Source: CAYVTZ01 sp964454685 (lineage in GTDB: Bacteria > Bacillota > Clostridia > Christensenellales > Christensenellaceae). From it: a stretch of DNA of 64,000 nt. Made by a program: the position numbers and the translations under genes. The stretch is taken from NCBI GenBank assembly GCA_964454685.1, contig CAYVTZ010000005.1, forward strand, positions 1 through 64,000, written 5' to 3'. This document shows, piece after piece, positions 52,359 through 60,839 of this stretch. The notes under the pieces are model-generated. The model worked only from the letters and a program-made list of their open reading frames with translations, did not search any database and was not told the DNA's origin. How positions within the stretch are numbered: position 1 is the stretch's first letter; each line of letters starts with the position of its first letter.

Positions 52359-52800
52359 CATGCGGCAGTGCCATAGGCATTCATCGTCTGTGCCCCGCTG
52401 TCCGCGCGCTCTTCTTGTTTGAATATTTTGTTACGTTTTCGCGTTTCGCTTGCAATTCCCACAGCTAACCCATATAATAAAGTACAAAAGTTTTAGCGTA
52501 AATTGATTTATGATAGCTGTGGAAGGTTGGAGTAGACGTGTCTTCAGGCAAGGCGCAAAAGCGCAGGCATATCGGCACACACACCAGGCTTTCGCAACGC
52601 AGCATGAGGGCGCATTTGCCCAAGATAACCGACTGTGATCAGTCATGTTGCTCCGGGCTTCGATCAACGCCCTGCTGCATTGTTAGCTGCAATGCCCAGC
52701 ATGCGGGCATTTCTAGTCGGCCTGCCGAAACATCATTTGTTTGATCTTTTGAAGTTTGTGGTTTTTTCGGCATCAATACAAAATTACAAGGTGGATTTTT
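52359..52800 (+). other. Spacer with long hairpin-rich leader RNA
   Basis: 442 bases without a protein gene. After a strong promoter (52450-52478) the transcribed part, about 315 bases, can form seven short stems: GCGC/GCGC (52553-52564), GGGC/GCCC (52608-52621), GACTG/CAGTC (52631-52644), GGGC/GCCC (52655-52672), GCATTG/CAATGC (52677-52695), ATGCCC/GGGCAT (52692-52710) and TCGGC/GCCGA (52717-52728). The fifth and sixth stems exclude one another, and the last competes with TGCCGAAA (52723-52730)/TTTCGGCA (52765-52772). Switch-like, but unidentified. Confidence 0.55.
52450..52478 (+). promoter_or_regulatory. Strong promoter of the structured leader and SH3 protein gene
   Basis: TTGCAA (52450-52455), 17 bases, TATAAT (52473-52478). 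An inverted repeat, TTCCCACAGCTA (52456-52467) and TAGCTGTGGAA (52514-52524), brackets the -10 and start site. Confidence 0.88.
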
Positions 52801-54147
52801 GTGGTAACAATCATCAAACGGAATCAAAAATTGCTTGGAGTCTTACTTGCAGTGACGGCAGCGTTGCTGTGCTTGTTTGCACTCCCACAAACCGCAGAGG
52901 CAATTCCCGCCTTTGAAGAGGCCATCATCATCGCGGACGAGGTCAATATGCGCCTGCGTCCCACGGTGGACTCTCCCTTCGTGCTCAAGCTTACAAACGG
53001 AACGCGCGTGGGCGTGTTTTGCGAGGAAGTAGACGGCTGGTATCGCATCATTTACGGCAACTATCGTGGGTATGTCAGCAAAGATTATGTCTTTCTGCCC
53101 TCCACGGATATTTTTGTAGGCAATATTCTGGACGACGCAACGCCGGTGCTGCAAAGCCCCTTGGGCGGCGCGCAGGAACTGGCAACGCTGGATGCCGGTG
53201 TGGGCGTAACCATCAAAAGCATACAGGGCGACTTTTATTGCGTAGAATATGGTAACACCTCCGCCGAGGAGTCCTTGCCACAGCCCAGTGAAGAAGCCAC
53301 GGACGAAATCACCACCGAGGACGCACCCATTGAGATAACGACCTCCACGTCTCCCGTTCCGGACTCTTCCGCATCCCCCGCACCCGAGTCCTCCGAGACT
53401 CCGGTGGAGGAACTCGCCAACACCGCCACGCCAACCGGTGCGCATGTCGGCTACGTGAAAAAAGCGGAAGTCAAACCCAGTAAATCTAAAAACCCCGCCA
53501 CCATGCTCAAAGAGGGCATGAAAGGCGCAGAAATCGTAAAGATGCAGCGCGAGCTCAAAAGCCGCGGCTTTTTGGATTCCTCCGCAACGGGCGAATTCGG
53601 CAGCAAAACCAAGGCGGCAATCATGCTGTTCCAAGATAAAGCTGGCCTCTCGTCGGATGGCATTGCCGGTGCGCAAACGCTGGAAATGCTGTATGGCGAT
53701 AACGATATCAAAGTCACTTACGCCGAGCGCATCGGGCTTTCGGGTGGTGTAGGCCTCACGCCTTGGACAAAGATGGACGACATCTTCTACAAAGGCTGCG
53801 TGGCAACCGTCACGGACGTAAAAACAGGTATCTCTTGGCAGGAAAAGCGCTTTGGCGGCTGGTTCCACGCAGATTGTGAGCCGCTCACCAAGCAGGATTC
53901 CGCCAATATGAAAAAAGCATACGGCGGCTCGTGGAGCTGGGATCGTCGCGCGGTCTGGGTCACCATCGACGGCGTGTCCTATGCCGCATCCATCAACGGC
54001 ATGCCGCATCTTGGCTATACCATCAAAGATAATAACTTCCCCGGTCATCACTGCATCCATTTCTACAAAAGCAAGGTGCACGAGACATCGCGGGAATGCC
54101 CGCGCCATCAGGCGGCGGTGCAGTACGCATATAAATCGGGGAACTAA
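52801..54147 (+). CDS. Secreted SH3 and peptidoglycan-binding domain protein
   Basis: 448 residues from a GTG start with AAGGTGG six bases upstream. Signal peptide (about 1-33), one or two bacterial SH3 repeats (about 38-155), an acidic Ser/Thr/Pro linker, a PG_binding_1 domain (about 238-300: LKEGMKGAEIVKMQRELKSRGF), and a C-terminal domain (about 305-448) with FPGHHCIHFYKSKVHETSR. The His/Cys group there recalls an L,D-transpeptidase-like or amidase-like centre, but the spacing is not diagnostic. A wall-binding enzyme is likely. The long leader is described separately. Confidence 0.8.
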   Translation: MVTIIKRNQKLLGVLLAVTAALLCLFALPQTAEAIPAFEEAIIIADEVNMRLRPTVDSPFVLKLTNGTRVGVFCEEVDGWYRIIYGNYRGYVSKDYVFLPSTDIFVGNILDDATPVLQSPLGGAQELATLDAGVGVTIKSIQGDFYCVEYGNTSAEESLPQPSEEATDEITTEDAPIEITTSTSPVPDSSASPAPESSETPVEELANTATPTGAHVGYVKKAEVKPSKSKNPATMLKEGMKGAEIVKMQRELKSRGFLDSSATGEFGSKTKAAIMLFQDKAGLSSDGIAGAQTLEMLYGDNDIKVTYAERIGLSGGVGLTPWTKMDDIFYKGCVATVTDVKTGISWQEKRFGGWFHADCEPLTKQDSANMKKAYGGSWSWDRRAVWVTIDGVSYAASINGMPHLGYTIKDNNFPGHHCIHFYKSKVHETSRECPRHQAAVQYAYKSGN

Positions 54148-54194
54148 GCTGCAAGCCCGTTTGGGTGATGTATGCCAATCATGGAGGTCTTTCT

Positions 54195-55391
54195 TTGAAC
54201 GGAAAAAAAGTATTGATTTTATGTATCGCCATCGCAGTCACAGCATGTCTGGTTTCAGGTATGTTCGTGTATTACTACATGAAATCTCAGGTTTCAGGCA
54301 GCGATATTCGTGTGGGTACGGGCAGCTATCAGGATTTGCAAAAATATTTGGAACTCAGCGATCTGGAAGGTCTCATTCGCAATTATTATTATCAAACGCC
54401 GGATGACACTTCCATGACGGCGGGCGCGCTCAAAGGTATGGTAAAATCGCTGGGCGATCCTTATTCCGCCTATTACACCGAGGACGAGTATAAAGATTAT
54501 AAGCAGGGCACAGACGGTGTGCTGGTTGGCATCAGCGCCGTAGTCGGCCCCTATCAAAATTCGGGCGAGCTAAAGGTCGAAAAAGTCTACAGTGGCGGTC
54601 CGGCGGAAACGGCGGGTCTGCTGGAAGGCGATGTCATACTTGCCATTGACGGCGCAACGCTGCGTGATCTGGATTACGATGGCGCAGTCAATCTACTGCA
54701 AGGCCCCAGCGGGTCTACGGTGGAGCTTACCGTGCAATCGGGCAACGATACCAAGGTAGTGTCCGTGGCACGTGCAGATGTGAAAACACAGTATGTTTCC
54801 TATACCTCTCTGGATGATGACATTGGCTTCATCACCATCAACGAGTTTAAAGGCGAATGTGTCAAAGAATTTCAAGATGCACTCAAATTCCTCAAGGACG
54901 AGGATTTAAAAGGTGTGGTCATTGATATTCGCGGCAATCTCGGCGGCAATATGAAAGATGCCATCACCATTGCGGACGAAATCGTGCCCGAAGGGTTGAT
55001 TACCTATACGTTGGATAAAAACAGCAGCAAGCAGGATTACAAGGCGGATTCTAAATATAACAGCATCCCGCTGAGTGTCCTCGTAGACGGCAACACCACC
55101 AGCGCGGCGGAGATGTTTGCAGGCGCAGTGCAAGACAGCGGACGCGGTAGGATCATCGGTACGCAAACCTATGGCAAAGGCGTCGCGCAAACGGTTTACG
55201 ATATGCCTTATTCCGGTGGCGGCGTGAAGCTGACCACAGCGGAATATTACACCCCCAAAGGCGCCAAGATCAATGGTGTGGGTATCACGCCCGATGAAGT
55301 GGTAGAGCTTCCCAACACCGGCGAACCACTGACCGTCGAAACAGACTCTCAGTTGCAAGCGGGCATCGCCGCAGTCAAGGCGCAACTGTAA
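54195..55391 (+). CDS. S41 family C-terminal processing protease (CtpA/CtpB-like)
   Basis: 398 residues from a TTG start with GGAGGT six bases upstream; earlier in-frame ATGs lack a ribosome site. N-terminal membrane anchor (about 5-27), PDZ domain (about 95-180: GGPAETAGLLEGDVILAIDG), and the S41 protease core with catalytic Ser in TTSAAEMFAGA and Lys in TYGKGVAQ. Exported Ctp proteases trim envelope and sporulation proteins (CtpB/SpoIVB pathway). Confidence 0.94.
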   Translation: MNGKKVLILCIAIAVTACLVSGMFVYYYMKSQVSGSDIRVGTGSYQDLQKYLELSDLEGLIRNYYYQTPDDTSMTAGALKGMVKSLGDPYSAYYTEDEYKDYKQGTDGVLVGISAVVGPYQNSGELKVEKVYSGGPAETAGLLEGDVILAIDGATLRDLDYDGAVNLLQGPSGSTVELTVQSGNDTKVVSVARADVKTQYVSYTSLDDDIGFITINEFKGECVKEFQDALKFLKDEDLKGVVIDIRGNLGGNMKDAITIADEIVPEGLITYTLDKNSSKQDYKADSKYNSIPLSVLVDGNTTSAAEMFAGAVQDSGRGRIIGTQTYGKGVAQTVYDMPYSGGGVKLTTAEYYTPKGAKINGVGITPDEVVELPNTGEPLTVETDSQLQAGIAAVKAQL

Positions 55392-55401
55392 GGGGGCACA
55401 T

Positions 55402-55653
55402 ATGAATCGAATCGGCAGCGTCGCCATCATCATTGAAGGCAACAAGCAGAGCATCGAGCAGGTAAATCAGATTCTTTCCGCTTTCTCGCAAGGTATTACC
55501 GCGCGTATGGGCGTGCCCAATCACGAGAAAAACATTTTCGTGATTTCGCTGATTGTGGAAATGAGCAATGAAGAGCTTGGCGCGATGACGGGTAAGCTGG
55601 GCAATCTACCGGATGTAAGTGTCAAAAGCCTGCTCACCGGCAAAACCTATTAG
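55402..55653 (+). CDS. TM1266-type ACT-like small protein (iron-only hydrogenase system regulator family)
   Basis: 83 residues. Pattern of MNRIGSVAIIIEGNKQS and RMGVPNHEKNIFVISLIVE matches the TM1266 family, an ACT/NikR-C-like fold often near [FeFe]-hydrogenase maturation genes. No hydrogenase gene is in the window, and the neighbour is a CtpA protease, so the role here is open. GGGGG precedes the ATG. Confidence 0.85.
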   Translation: MNRIGSVAIIIEGNKQSIEQVNQILSAFSQGITARMGVPNHEKNIFVISLIVEMSNEELGAMTGKLGNLPDVSVKSLLTGKTY

Positions 55654-55668
55654 CCGATCTGGTATGGC

Positions 55669-55714
55669 AAATGCCGGCTGAATCGAACTGTTTTCGGGCA
55701 GACGGCATCTTTTT
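55669..55714 (+). terminator. Terminator after the TM1266-type gene
   Basis: ATGCCG-G-CTG (55671-55680) pairs with CAG-A-CGGCAT (55699-55708), followed by CTTTTT. Confidence 0.75.
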
Positions 55715-55882
55715 ATGTGTTCGCCGCCTTATTTAAAATGCGCATACGGCACAATCAAACGCTGCTCTGTGGCTATTTAACCGGTATATATTATTTAAAA
55801 AAAATTCATGTTTCGCACATCGTGCGTACATACAGAATTGATAAAATTGAAATATCTAAAATTTTTGGAGGAAGAACGAAGA

Positions 55883-57217
55883 ATGAAAAAAATCATCATC
55901 ATTGCACTGTCCGCAGTGCTCGCTCTCTCGCTTGCGGCATGCAGCGCCGGAGGCGGCAAGTCCGTTGCCACCGTCAACGGTAACAATATCACCGAAGCGC
56001 AGGTCGCAACCGAGTTCAACCGTATGTTTGAAATGTATGGCATGACCTACGATTCCCTCAGCGACGATAGCTATTTCACGCCGGAAGACGCGCAGCTTTA
56101 CAAAAACAGTGTGCTGGATCAGCTCATCAACTCGCAGTTGATTCTGGAATATGCCAAACAAAACAACATCACACTGACCGATCAAGAAAAGCAGGAATCA
56201 GCGCAAAGCGCAAAGGAATATATGACCAGCATGCAGTCTATGTTTTCGAGCAATGCGGCCGGCACAGGGGAGGACGGCGCCACCGCCACACCCAACCCAC
56301 TGGAAGTCAAAAGCCAGTTCGATCAATATTTAAAGCAGATGGGGTACAGCGAAAGTACGCTCACCAAGCTGATCGAAGACAGCACACTGATGAACAAAGT
56401 CTACGAAGCTGTCGTAGGCAATGTGCAAGTCACCGAGGCGGATGCCAAGGCAAAGTATGACGAGCTGGTGCAGACCTATACAGATCAGGATCAGCAGGAC
56501 CCCGCAGCAGCCGTAGATGCTTATCTGAATGGCGAGCAGGAATTTGAAGTTTATGTGCCGGAAAAAGTCAATGACTCCGCAAAATATGTCAAGCACATCC
56601 TCATCAAAATTCCGGATGAAGCCGCGCAGGAAATCATGACGTTGCAGCAGGAAGGCACGGAGGAAGCTACTGCCGAGGCAGATGCCAAATTGCAGGAAGC
56701 GCTGAAAGGCATTCAAACCAAGGCGGACGAAGTGCTGGCAAAGGTGCAGGCGGGCGAGGATTTTGACACCCTCATCGCAGAGTATGGAGAAGATCCGGGC
56801 ATGGCGGAAGGCAGTGAAAACGCGGAAAAAGGCTATCTTGTTTCCCCCAGTGCCGGTTTCGTGCCGGAGTTTGTTGACGGTTCGCTTGCGCTGAAAAAGC
56901 TTGGCGACACCTCCGGTCTTGTTCCCTCCTCCTATGGCTATCACATCCTGAAATACACGGGAGATTTGACGCCCGGCGCACTGCCCTTTGATGATGTGAA
57001 AGAGATGATCATAGAGGCTCTGCAAGCCGAGCAGGAGAGCGAGGCATGGTTCGTCAAGCTGGACGAGTGGAGAAATTCTTCAAAAATCGCGTATGTAGAC
57101 GCGGCGTATACGCCCACCGAAGCACCCGCTGAGGATGCCACAGCCGACGACACTGCCGATCTGGAGCTGGATGTCGCTCCAGAAGACGAAGCCGATCTGG
57201 AAGTCGTAGCGGAGTAA
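55883..57217 (+). CDS. Foldase lipoprotein with parvulin domain (PrsA/SurA-like)
   Basis: 444 residues. Lipoprotein signal with lipobox LAAC near residue 18. SurA-like N-terminal helical region (about 25-185), a parvulin rotamase domain (about 230-370: AKYVKHILIKIP; GEDFDTLIAEYGEDPG; KGYLVSPSAGFVPEFVDGSLALKKLGDTSGLVPSSYGYHI), and an acidic Asp/Glu/Ala-rich tail. It would help exported proteins fold outside the membrane. ATG 55883 has GGAGG upstream. Confidence 0.93.
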   Translation: MKKIIIIALSAVLALSLAACSAGGGKSVATVNGNNITEAQVATEFNRMFEMYGMTYDSLSDDSYFTPEDAQLYKNSVLDQLINSQLILEYAKQNNITLTDQEKQESAQSAKEYMTSMQSMFSSNAAGTGEDGATATPNPLEVKSQFDQYLKQMGYSESTLTKLIEDSTLMNKVYEAVVGNVQVTEADAKAKYDELVQTYTDQDQQDPAAAVDAYLNGEQEFEVYVPEKVNDSAKYVKHILIKIPDEAAQEIMTLQQEGTEEATAEADAKLQEALKGIQTKADEVLAKVQAGEDFDTLIAEYGEDPGMAEGSENAEKGYLVSPSAGFVPEFVDGSLALKKLGDTSGLVPSSYGYHILKYTGDLTPGALPFDDVKEMIIEALQAEQESEAWFVKLDEWRNSSKIAYVDAAYTPTEAPAEDATADDTADLELDVAPEDEADLEVVAE

Positions 57218-57243
57218 AAAAACCGCAAAATCATTACGCAGTC

Positions 57244-57303
57244 AAAAGCCACCTGCCTTGTGTCCGTTTTCATGTAACGTGACACACAGCAGGTGGCTTC
57301 TTT
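57244..57303 (+). terminator. Long bidirectional terminator
   Basis: AAGCCACCTGC (57246-57256) pairs with GCAGGTGGCTT (57289-57299); inside, TGTGTC pairs with GACACA. T-rich sequence follows. It separates the foldase gene from the leftward decarboxylase-like gene. Confidence 0.92.
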
Positions 57304-57307
57304 CTTC

Positions 57308-58774
57308 TCACTCGTATGTTCCGATTCGCGCATACTCCGCGCCCATCAAAATATGGTCATAACTGCCGTCATCCAGCTGATTGACGGTCAAAGCAAACTC
57401 CACATCCTTTTGAAACAGCATTACAACATCGCTTCCTCCAAACAGGAAGCATCCCATCTCGTCCCCCTTTTGCACCTGCGCCCCCACTGTCACATTGCTT
57501 TCAAAGTTCACGGAGCCGATTGGCGATGCCCCCACAGGCAACACCGCCACCATGCCATATTCAGGCGTTTCAATCACCACACAGCCACGCGTTTCAATCG
57601 TCTGCCAGCCCGGTGCCGTAGATTGCAGCACATAGCTTTCATTTGTCTCATCCCAAACCACCACGCCACCCGGCGCACTATCCCCGGGCAGGATGCGCAC
57701 CTCTTTGACGATGCCGCTTACGGGAAAATGAAAACGATGATAGTCGTTGATGTCAAGCATCGTGTGCGTCATCGTGCCGCCATAGAATGCCTCTTGATAC
57801 GCACTGCCTTCCCCCAACAGATTGCCTACGTTTGTAAAACGTGCAGATTTCACCTCCGCACCGGCTTCGCCGGATGCCGCTCCCGTGATGGTGCCATCCT
57901 GTTCTATGTTCCAAACACCTTGCGGACGCGCATCCGCCGGCGATACCACCACCGTATCATCCTCCGCCAGCGTGATCGGACGCTGCTGCGGCGAGCTCAG
58001 TCGTCGCGCCAAAAATTGATTGCAAGTCTGCCAGTTGAACGGAGCTTCATATGTCTCTGTTCCCAGTCCAAAGCGCTCATCTTGCAGCAATAGCTGGTAA
58101 TCCTGCTCACTCCACGAATCCGTGGTGTTCAAAAATTGTCCCCATTGCGTGGTAAACGCGATAAACCAACTGCGATACGGCTCTGTATATTGCACTGAAT
58201 TGTGATAATATCCTTTGCCCGCCAGCGATTCCAGCGGCTGGCTGTTGATAAAGTGCAGATAGCTCAAACTCTGATCCAACGTTTCATACAGCTTGGGATA
58301 AGGCAAATCAGGCAATATATTCCACGGCTTTGCCGTACTCGCCCAATCAAGAAAATCATAATATTGTTCCAATGTCTGCGCCGGATTGCTCTGCGGGTCG
58401 GGGTTGGCAACCTTCGCCTGGTGAATGGATTCCTCCAGTATACGCTTTAGCTGCGGATTGTAGCGCACCATCAAAATCAACTGCTGCGTAATGGGCGCAT
58501 GCCGCGTTATTTGCACGTCGTATGAAGATATCCCGCTCACAGGCGGCGGCAGATATCCCGGCGGCATACTGGGCTGCTCCGCCGGCTGTTCCGTCTCGCT
58601 CGGTGTCGCACTCTGGTCGATGCCTTGCGCCGGTTGCGCTTCCTGTGTTGGTTGCGCGCTCTCCTGTGCGCTCGGTGCAGGGCTTGCCGATTCCACCGCA
58701 AGCGCCGGAGCCGCCAAAGTCCATGCCAAACCCAATGCCGCGACGATCATCCACCCTGTTTTTCTTGTTTTCAT
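57308..58774 (-). CDS. Secreted phosphatidylserine decarboxylase-like protein
   Basis: 488 residues. Signal peptide (about 1-27), a Pro/Gln/Ser-rich linker to residue 75, a domain of about 170 residues rich in Tyr/Trp/Gln, then a decarboxylase-like domain: VVSPADARPQG (PSD 'SPADG' region), DINDYHRFHFPVSG (metal/catalytic His region), and FLFGGSDVVMLF, where the Gly-Ser is the position PSD enzymes cleave to make the pyruvoyl group. Ordinary PSD proenzymes are not exported through a signal peptide. Whether it self-cleaves or acts on lipids outside the cell is unknown. It has its own promoter. Confidence 0.8.
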   Translation of the reverse strand: MKTRKTGWMIVAALGLAWTLAAPALAVESASPAPSAQESAQPTQEAQPAQGIDQSATPSETEQPAEQPSMPPGYLPPPVSGISSYDVQITRHAPITQQLILMVRYNPQLKRILEESIHQAKVANPDPQSNPAQTLEQYYDFLDWASTAKPWNILPDLPYPKLYETLDQSLSYLHFINSQPLESLAGKGYYHNSVQYTEPYRSWFIAFTTQWGQFLNTTDSWSEQDYQLLLQDERFGLGTETYEAPFNWQTCNQFLARRLSSPQQRPITLAEDDTVVVSPADARPQGVWNIEQDGTITGAASGEAGAEVKSARFTNVGNLLGEGSAYQEAFYGGTMTHTMLDINDYHRFHFPVSGIVKEVRILPGDSAPGGVVVWDETNESYVLQSTAPGWQTIETRGCVVIETPEYGMVAVLPVGASPIGSVNFESNVTVGAQVQKGDEMGCFLFGGSDVVMLFQKDVEFALTVNQLDDGSYDHILMGAEYARIGTYE

Positions 58775-58806
58775 GCTGTCGCTCCTTCGTCACTAACTTT
58801 AATTTG

Positions 58807-58835
58807 AATGTAGCATATTTAGCATAACCTGTCAA
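58807..58835 (-). promoter_or_regulatory. Promoter of the decarboxylase-like gene
   Basis: Minus strand TTGACA (58835-58830), 17 bases, TACATT (58812-58807). The spacer has two AGCATA copies (TAGCATATTTAGCATAA on the plus strand). Confidence 0.8.
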
Positions 58836-58854
58836 ATCAGGCTCTTCCCCGCCG

Positions 58855-58899
58855 TTGCTTTTAAGAAATATTTTTCAATTTACTATTGCTTTTAAGCAA
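58855..58899 (+). promoter_or_regulatory. Twin operator-like palindromes of the UmuDC-like operon
   Basis: TTGCTTTTAAGAAA (58855-58868, one mismatch) and TTGCTTTTAAGCAA (58886-58899, perfect dyad TTGCTT-TT-AAGCAA), with centres 31 bases apart (about three helical turns). The second coincides with the -35. They are probably bound by the S24 repressor coded just downstream. Confidence 0.75.
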
Positions 58900-58914
58900 C
58901 ACTCGCGCTATACT
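58886..58914 (+). promoter_or_regulatory. Promoter of the UmuDC-like operon
   Basis: TTGCTT (58886-58891), 17 bases, TATACT (58909-58914). Repressor binding at the overlapping palindrome would block the -35. Confidence 0.82.
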
Positions 58915-58958
58915 AATGCTACACAAATGAACACCGCTCACTCAAGGAGGTTTTCCCG

Positions 58959-59570
58959 ATGGATTCAAAATATCTCAGCATACTCATCACACAGGCGATC
59001 GGCGATCGCACGCTCAACGGCTTTTGTGGCGAAGCGGGCATCAACGCGGGCAATCTTTCGCGTGTGCTGCGCGGTCAAAAGGCAAGTGCAGACTTGCTCG
59101 TCAAAATCGCGCAAAACGCGCAAAACGGCATCACCAAAGAGGGCTTGCTTTGTGCCGCAGGCTATCTGCAACAGCGGACGCATCAGCGCATCCCCATACT
59201 CGGCACAGCGGCGGCAGGGCTGCCCATCGCCGCCTACGAGGAAGCGGACGGGTTTGTCGATATGGACGGCTTGCCCGGCAGCCCGGAAGAATATTTTGCT
59301 CTGCGTATTCGTGGTAATTCGATGGACGCGGCGCACATGCCCGATCAAAGCATCGTCGTCGTGCACCGTCAAAACACGTTGCAGGACGGCGAAATCGGTG
59401 TCTTTTCCGTGGATGGCGAGGCAACGGTCAAGCGCTTCATGCGCGGCGCCAACCATGTCGCCCTCTGCCCCGTCAGCACAGATTCCGGTCACCAGCCCCA
59501 AATTTATAACAAGGATGACCACGTAGAGATTTTGGGGCGTGTCATGCGCGCGGTCGTCGCATTCTTTTAA
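58959..59570 (+). CDS. LexA/UmuD-like S24 family repressor
   Basis: 203 residues. N-terminal helix-turn-helix (about 15-60: FCGEAGINAGNLSRVLRG) followed by an S24 peptidase domain. A candidate self-cleavage Ala-Gly is in ILGTAAAGLPIA; the catalytic Ser is in RGNSMDAAHMPDQ and the Lys in GEATVKRFM. The layout matches HdiR-like repressors inactivated by RecA-stimulated cleavage, rather than a plain LexA. AAGGAGG precedes the ATG. Its stop overlaps the polymerase start (TAATG). Confidence 0.9.
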   Translation: MDSKYLSILITQAIGDRTLNGFCGEAGINAGNLSRVLRGQKASADLLVKIAQNAQNGITKEGLLCAAGYLQQRTHQRIPILGTAAAGLPIAAYEEADGFVDMDGLPGSPEEYFALRIRGNSMDAAHMPDQSIVVVHRQNTLQDGEIGVFSVDGEATVKRFMRGANHVALCPVSTDSGHQPQIYNKDDHVEILGRVMRAVVAFF

Positions 59571-60793
59571 TGGAACGCGTGATTTTACACGTCGATATGA
59601 ATAGCTTCTATGCCAGTGTAGAATGTCTGCTGCATCCCGAATTGCGCGGGAAGCCTGTCGCTGTCTGCGGCGATGCGCAGCTTCGTCACGGCATCATACT
59701 CGCCAAAAGCGAGCAGGCAAAGAAGTTCGGCGTGTCCACCGGCGAGCCCATTTGGCAGGCACAGCAAAAATGCCCCGACCTCGTCTGTGTGCAGGCATGT
59801 TACAAAAACTATGTGCGGTTTTCCAACCTTTCCCGTAAAATATTCCTGCGTTACACCGGGCGAATGGAGCCGTTTGGTCTGGACGAGGCATGGCTGGATC
59901 TCTCCGCGCACAATCGCACTCTAGCAAATGGCACACGCCTTGCAAACGAGCTGCGCGCCACCATCACGCGCGAGCTGGGCATCACCGCCTCCATCGGAGT
60001 CAGTTTCAACAAAATTTTTGCCAAACTTGGCTCCGATCTTAAAAAACCGGACGCCACCAGCGTCATCTCCCGCGAAAATTTTCGCTCCGTCGTTTGGCCG
60101 CTCCCCGTTTCCGATCTGCTCTATGTCGGTCGCAGCACGCGCAAACGCATGATGCAGAAAAACATTTGCACCATCGGGGATCTTGCCTGCAGTGAGGAAG
60201 GTTATCTGCGCCGCGCCTTTGGCAAATGGGGCAGTGTGCTCTGGAGTTATGCCAATGGCTACGATTGCGCGCCCGTAGCAGATGCGGAATATCAGCGGGA
60301 AATCAAATCCATCGGTAATTCCACCACCACCCCGCGTGATTTAACCACACCGGAGGAGGTACGCAGCGTGTTGACCGCGCTGTGCGAAAATGTGGCGCAA
60401 CGGCTCAAGAAATACCACAAACGCGGGCAGTGCGTACAGCTTTCCGTGCGTTTCAATACGCTGGAGCGCCTCAGTCGTCAATGTGTATTGCCCCGCGCAA
60501 CAGACCTCTCCGTAGACCTGCTGCACGCGGCGGTTGATTTGTTCCGTGCGTCCAACTGTCTGCACACGCCCATTCGCAGCATCGGCGTGCGCACGACGCA
60601 TCTCTCGGATACCCGCATCCGCCAGTTGGATGTATTCGAGGATTTCAAAAAAATCGAGGCGGAAGCCGCCGTCGAGCAGATTCGTAGTCGCTTTGGTTCC
60701 AACGCCATCTTGCGCGGCAATGTCTGGCGCAATCAGGAGCTGTCCGAGTGGGAGGAAGGCAAGCGCAGCGTGTTTCCGCAAAGCAGACTGTAA
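59570..60793 (+). CDS. Y-family DNA polymerase (Pol IV/UmuC-like)
   Basis: 407 residues. Translesion polymerase. N-terminal metal site HVDMNSFYASVE, second acidic motif GLDEAWLDLS, helix-hairpin-helix region (VSDLLYVGRSTRKRMMQKNICTIGDLA) and the C-terminal little-finger domain. It lacks an obvious C-terminal clamp-binding motif at the very end. Coupled to the S24 repressor gene, so mutagenic repair is probably induced with damage. Confidence 0.95.
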   Translation: MERVILHVDMNSFYASVECLLHPELRGKPVAVCGDAQLRHGIILAKSEQAKKFGVSTGEPIWQAQQKCPDLVCVQACYKNYVRFSNLSRKIFLRYTGRMEPFGLDEAWLDLSAHNRTLANGTRLANELRATITRELGITASIGVSFNKIFAKLGSDLKKPDATSVISRENFRSVVWPLPVSDLLYVGRSTRKRMMQKNICTIGDLACSEEGYLRRAFGKWGSVLWSYANGYDCAPVADAEYQREIKSIGNSTTTPRDLTTPEEVRSVLTALCENVAQRLKKYHKRGQCVQLSVRFNTLERLSRQCVLPRATDLSVDLLHAAVDLFRASNCLHTPIRSIGVRTTHLSDTRIRQLDVFEDFKKIEAEAAVEQIRSRFGSNAILRGNVWRNQELSEWEEGKRSVFPQSRL

Positions 60794-60839
60794 CGCTTGT
60801 TTTTGGGACGAAGAACTCAAATAAGGTGAGGAAGACATC

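Noticed and set aside
52538..52744. 68-codon frame inside the hairpin-rich leader
   Set aside because: Cys/Arg/Ser-rich, starts inside the structured region without a ribosome site; the RNA structure explains the sequence better.
52843..54108. 421-codon leftward frame opposite the SH3/peptidoglycan-binding gene
   Set aside because: The plus-strand gene has a signal peptide, recognised domains and a ribosome site; the reverse frame has none.
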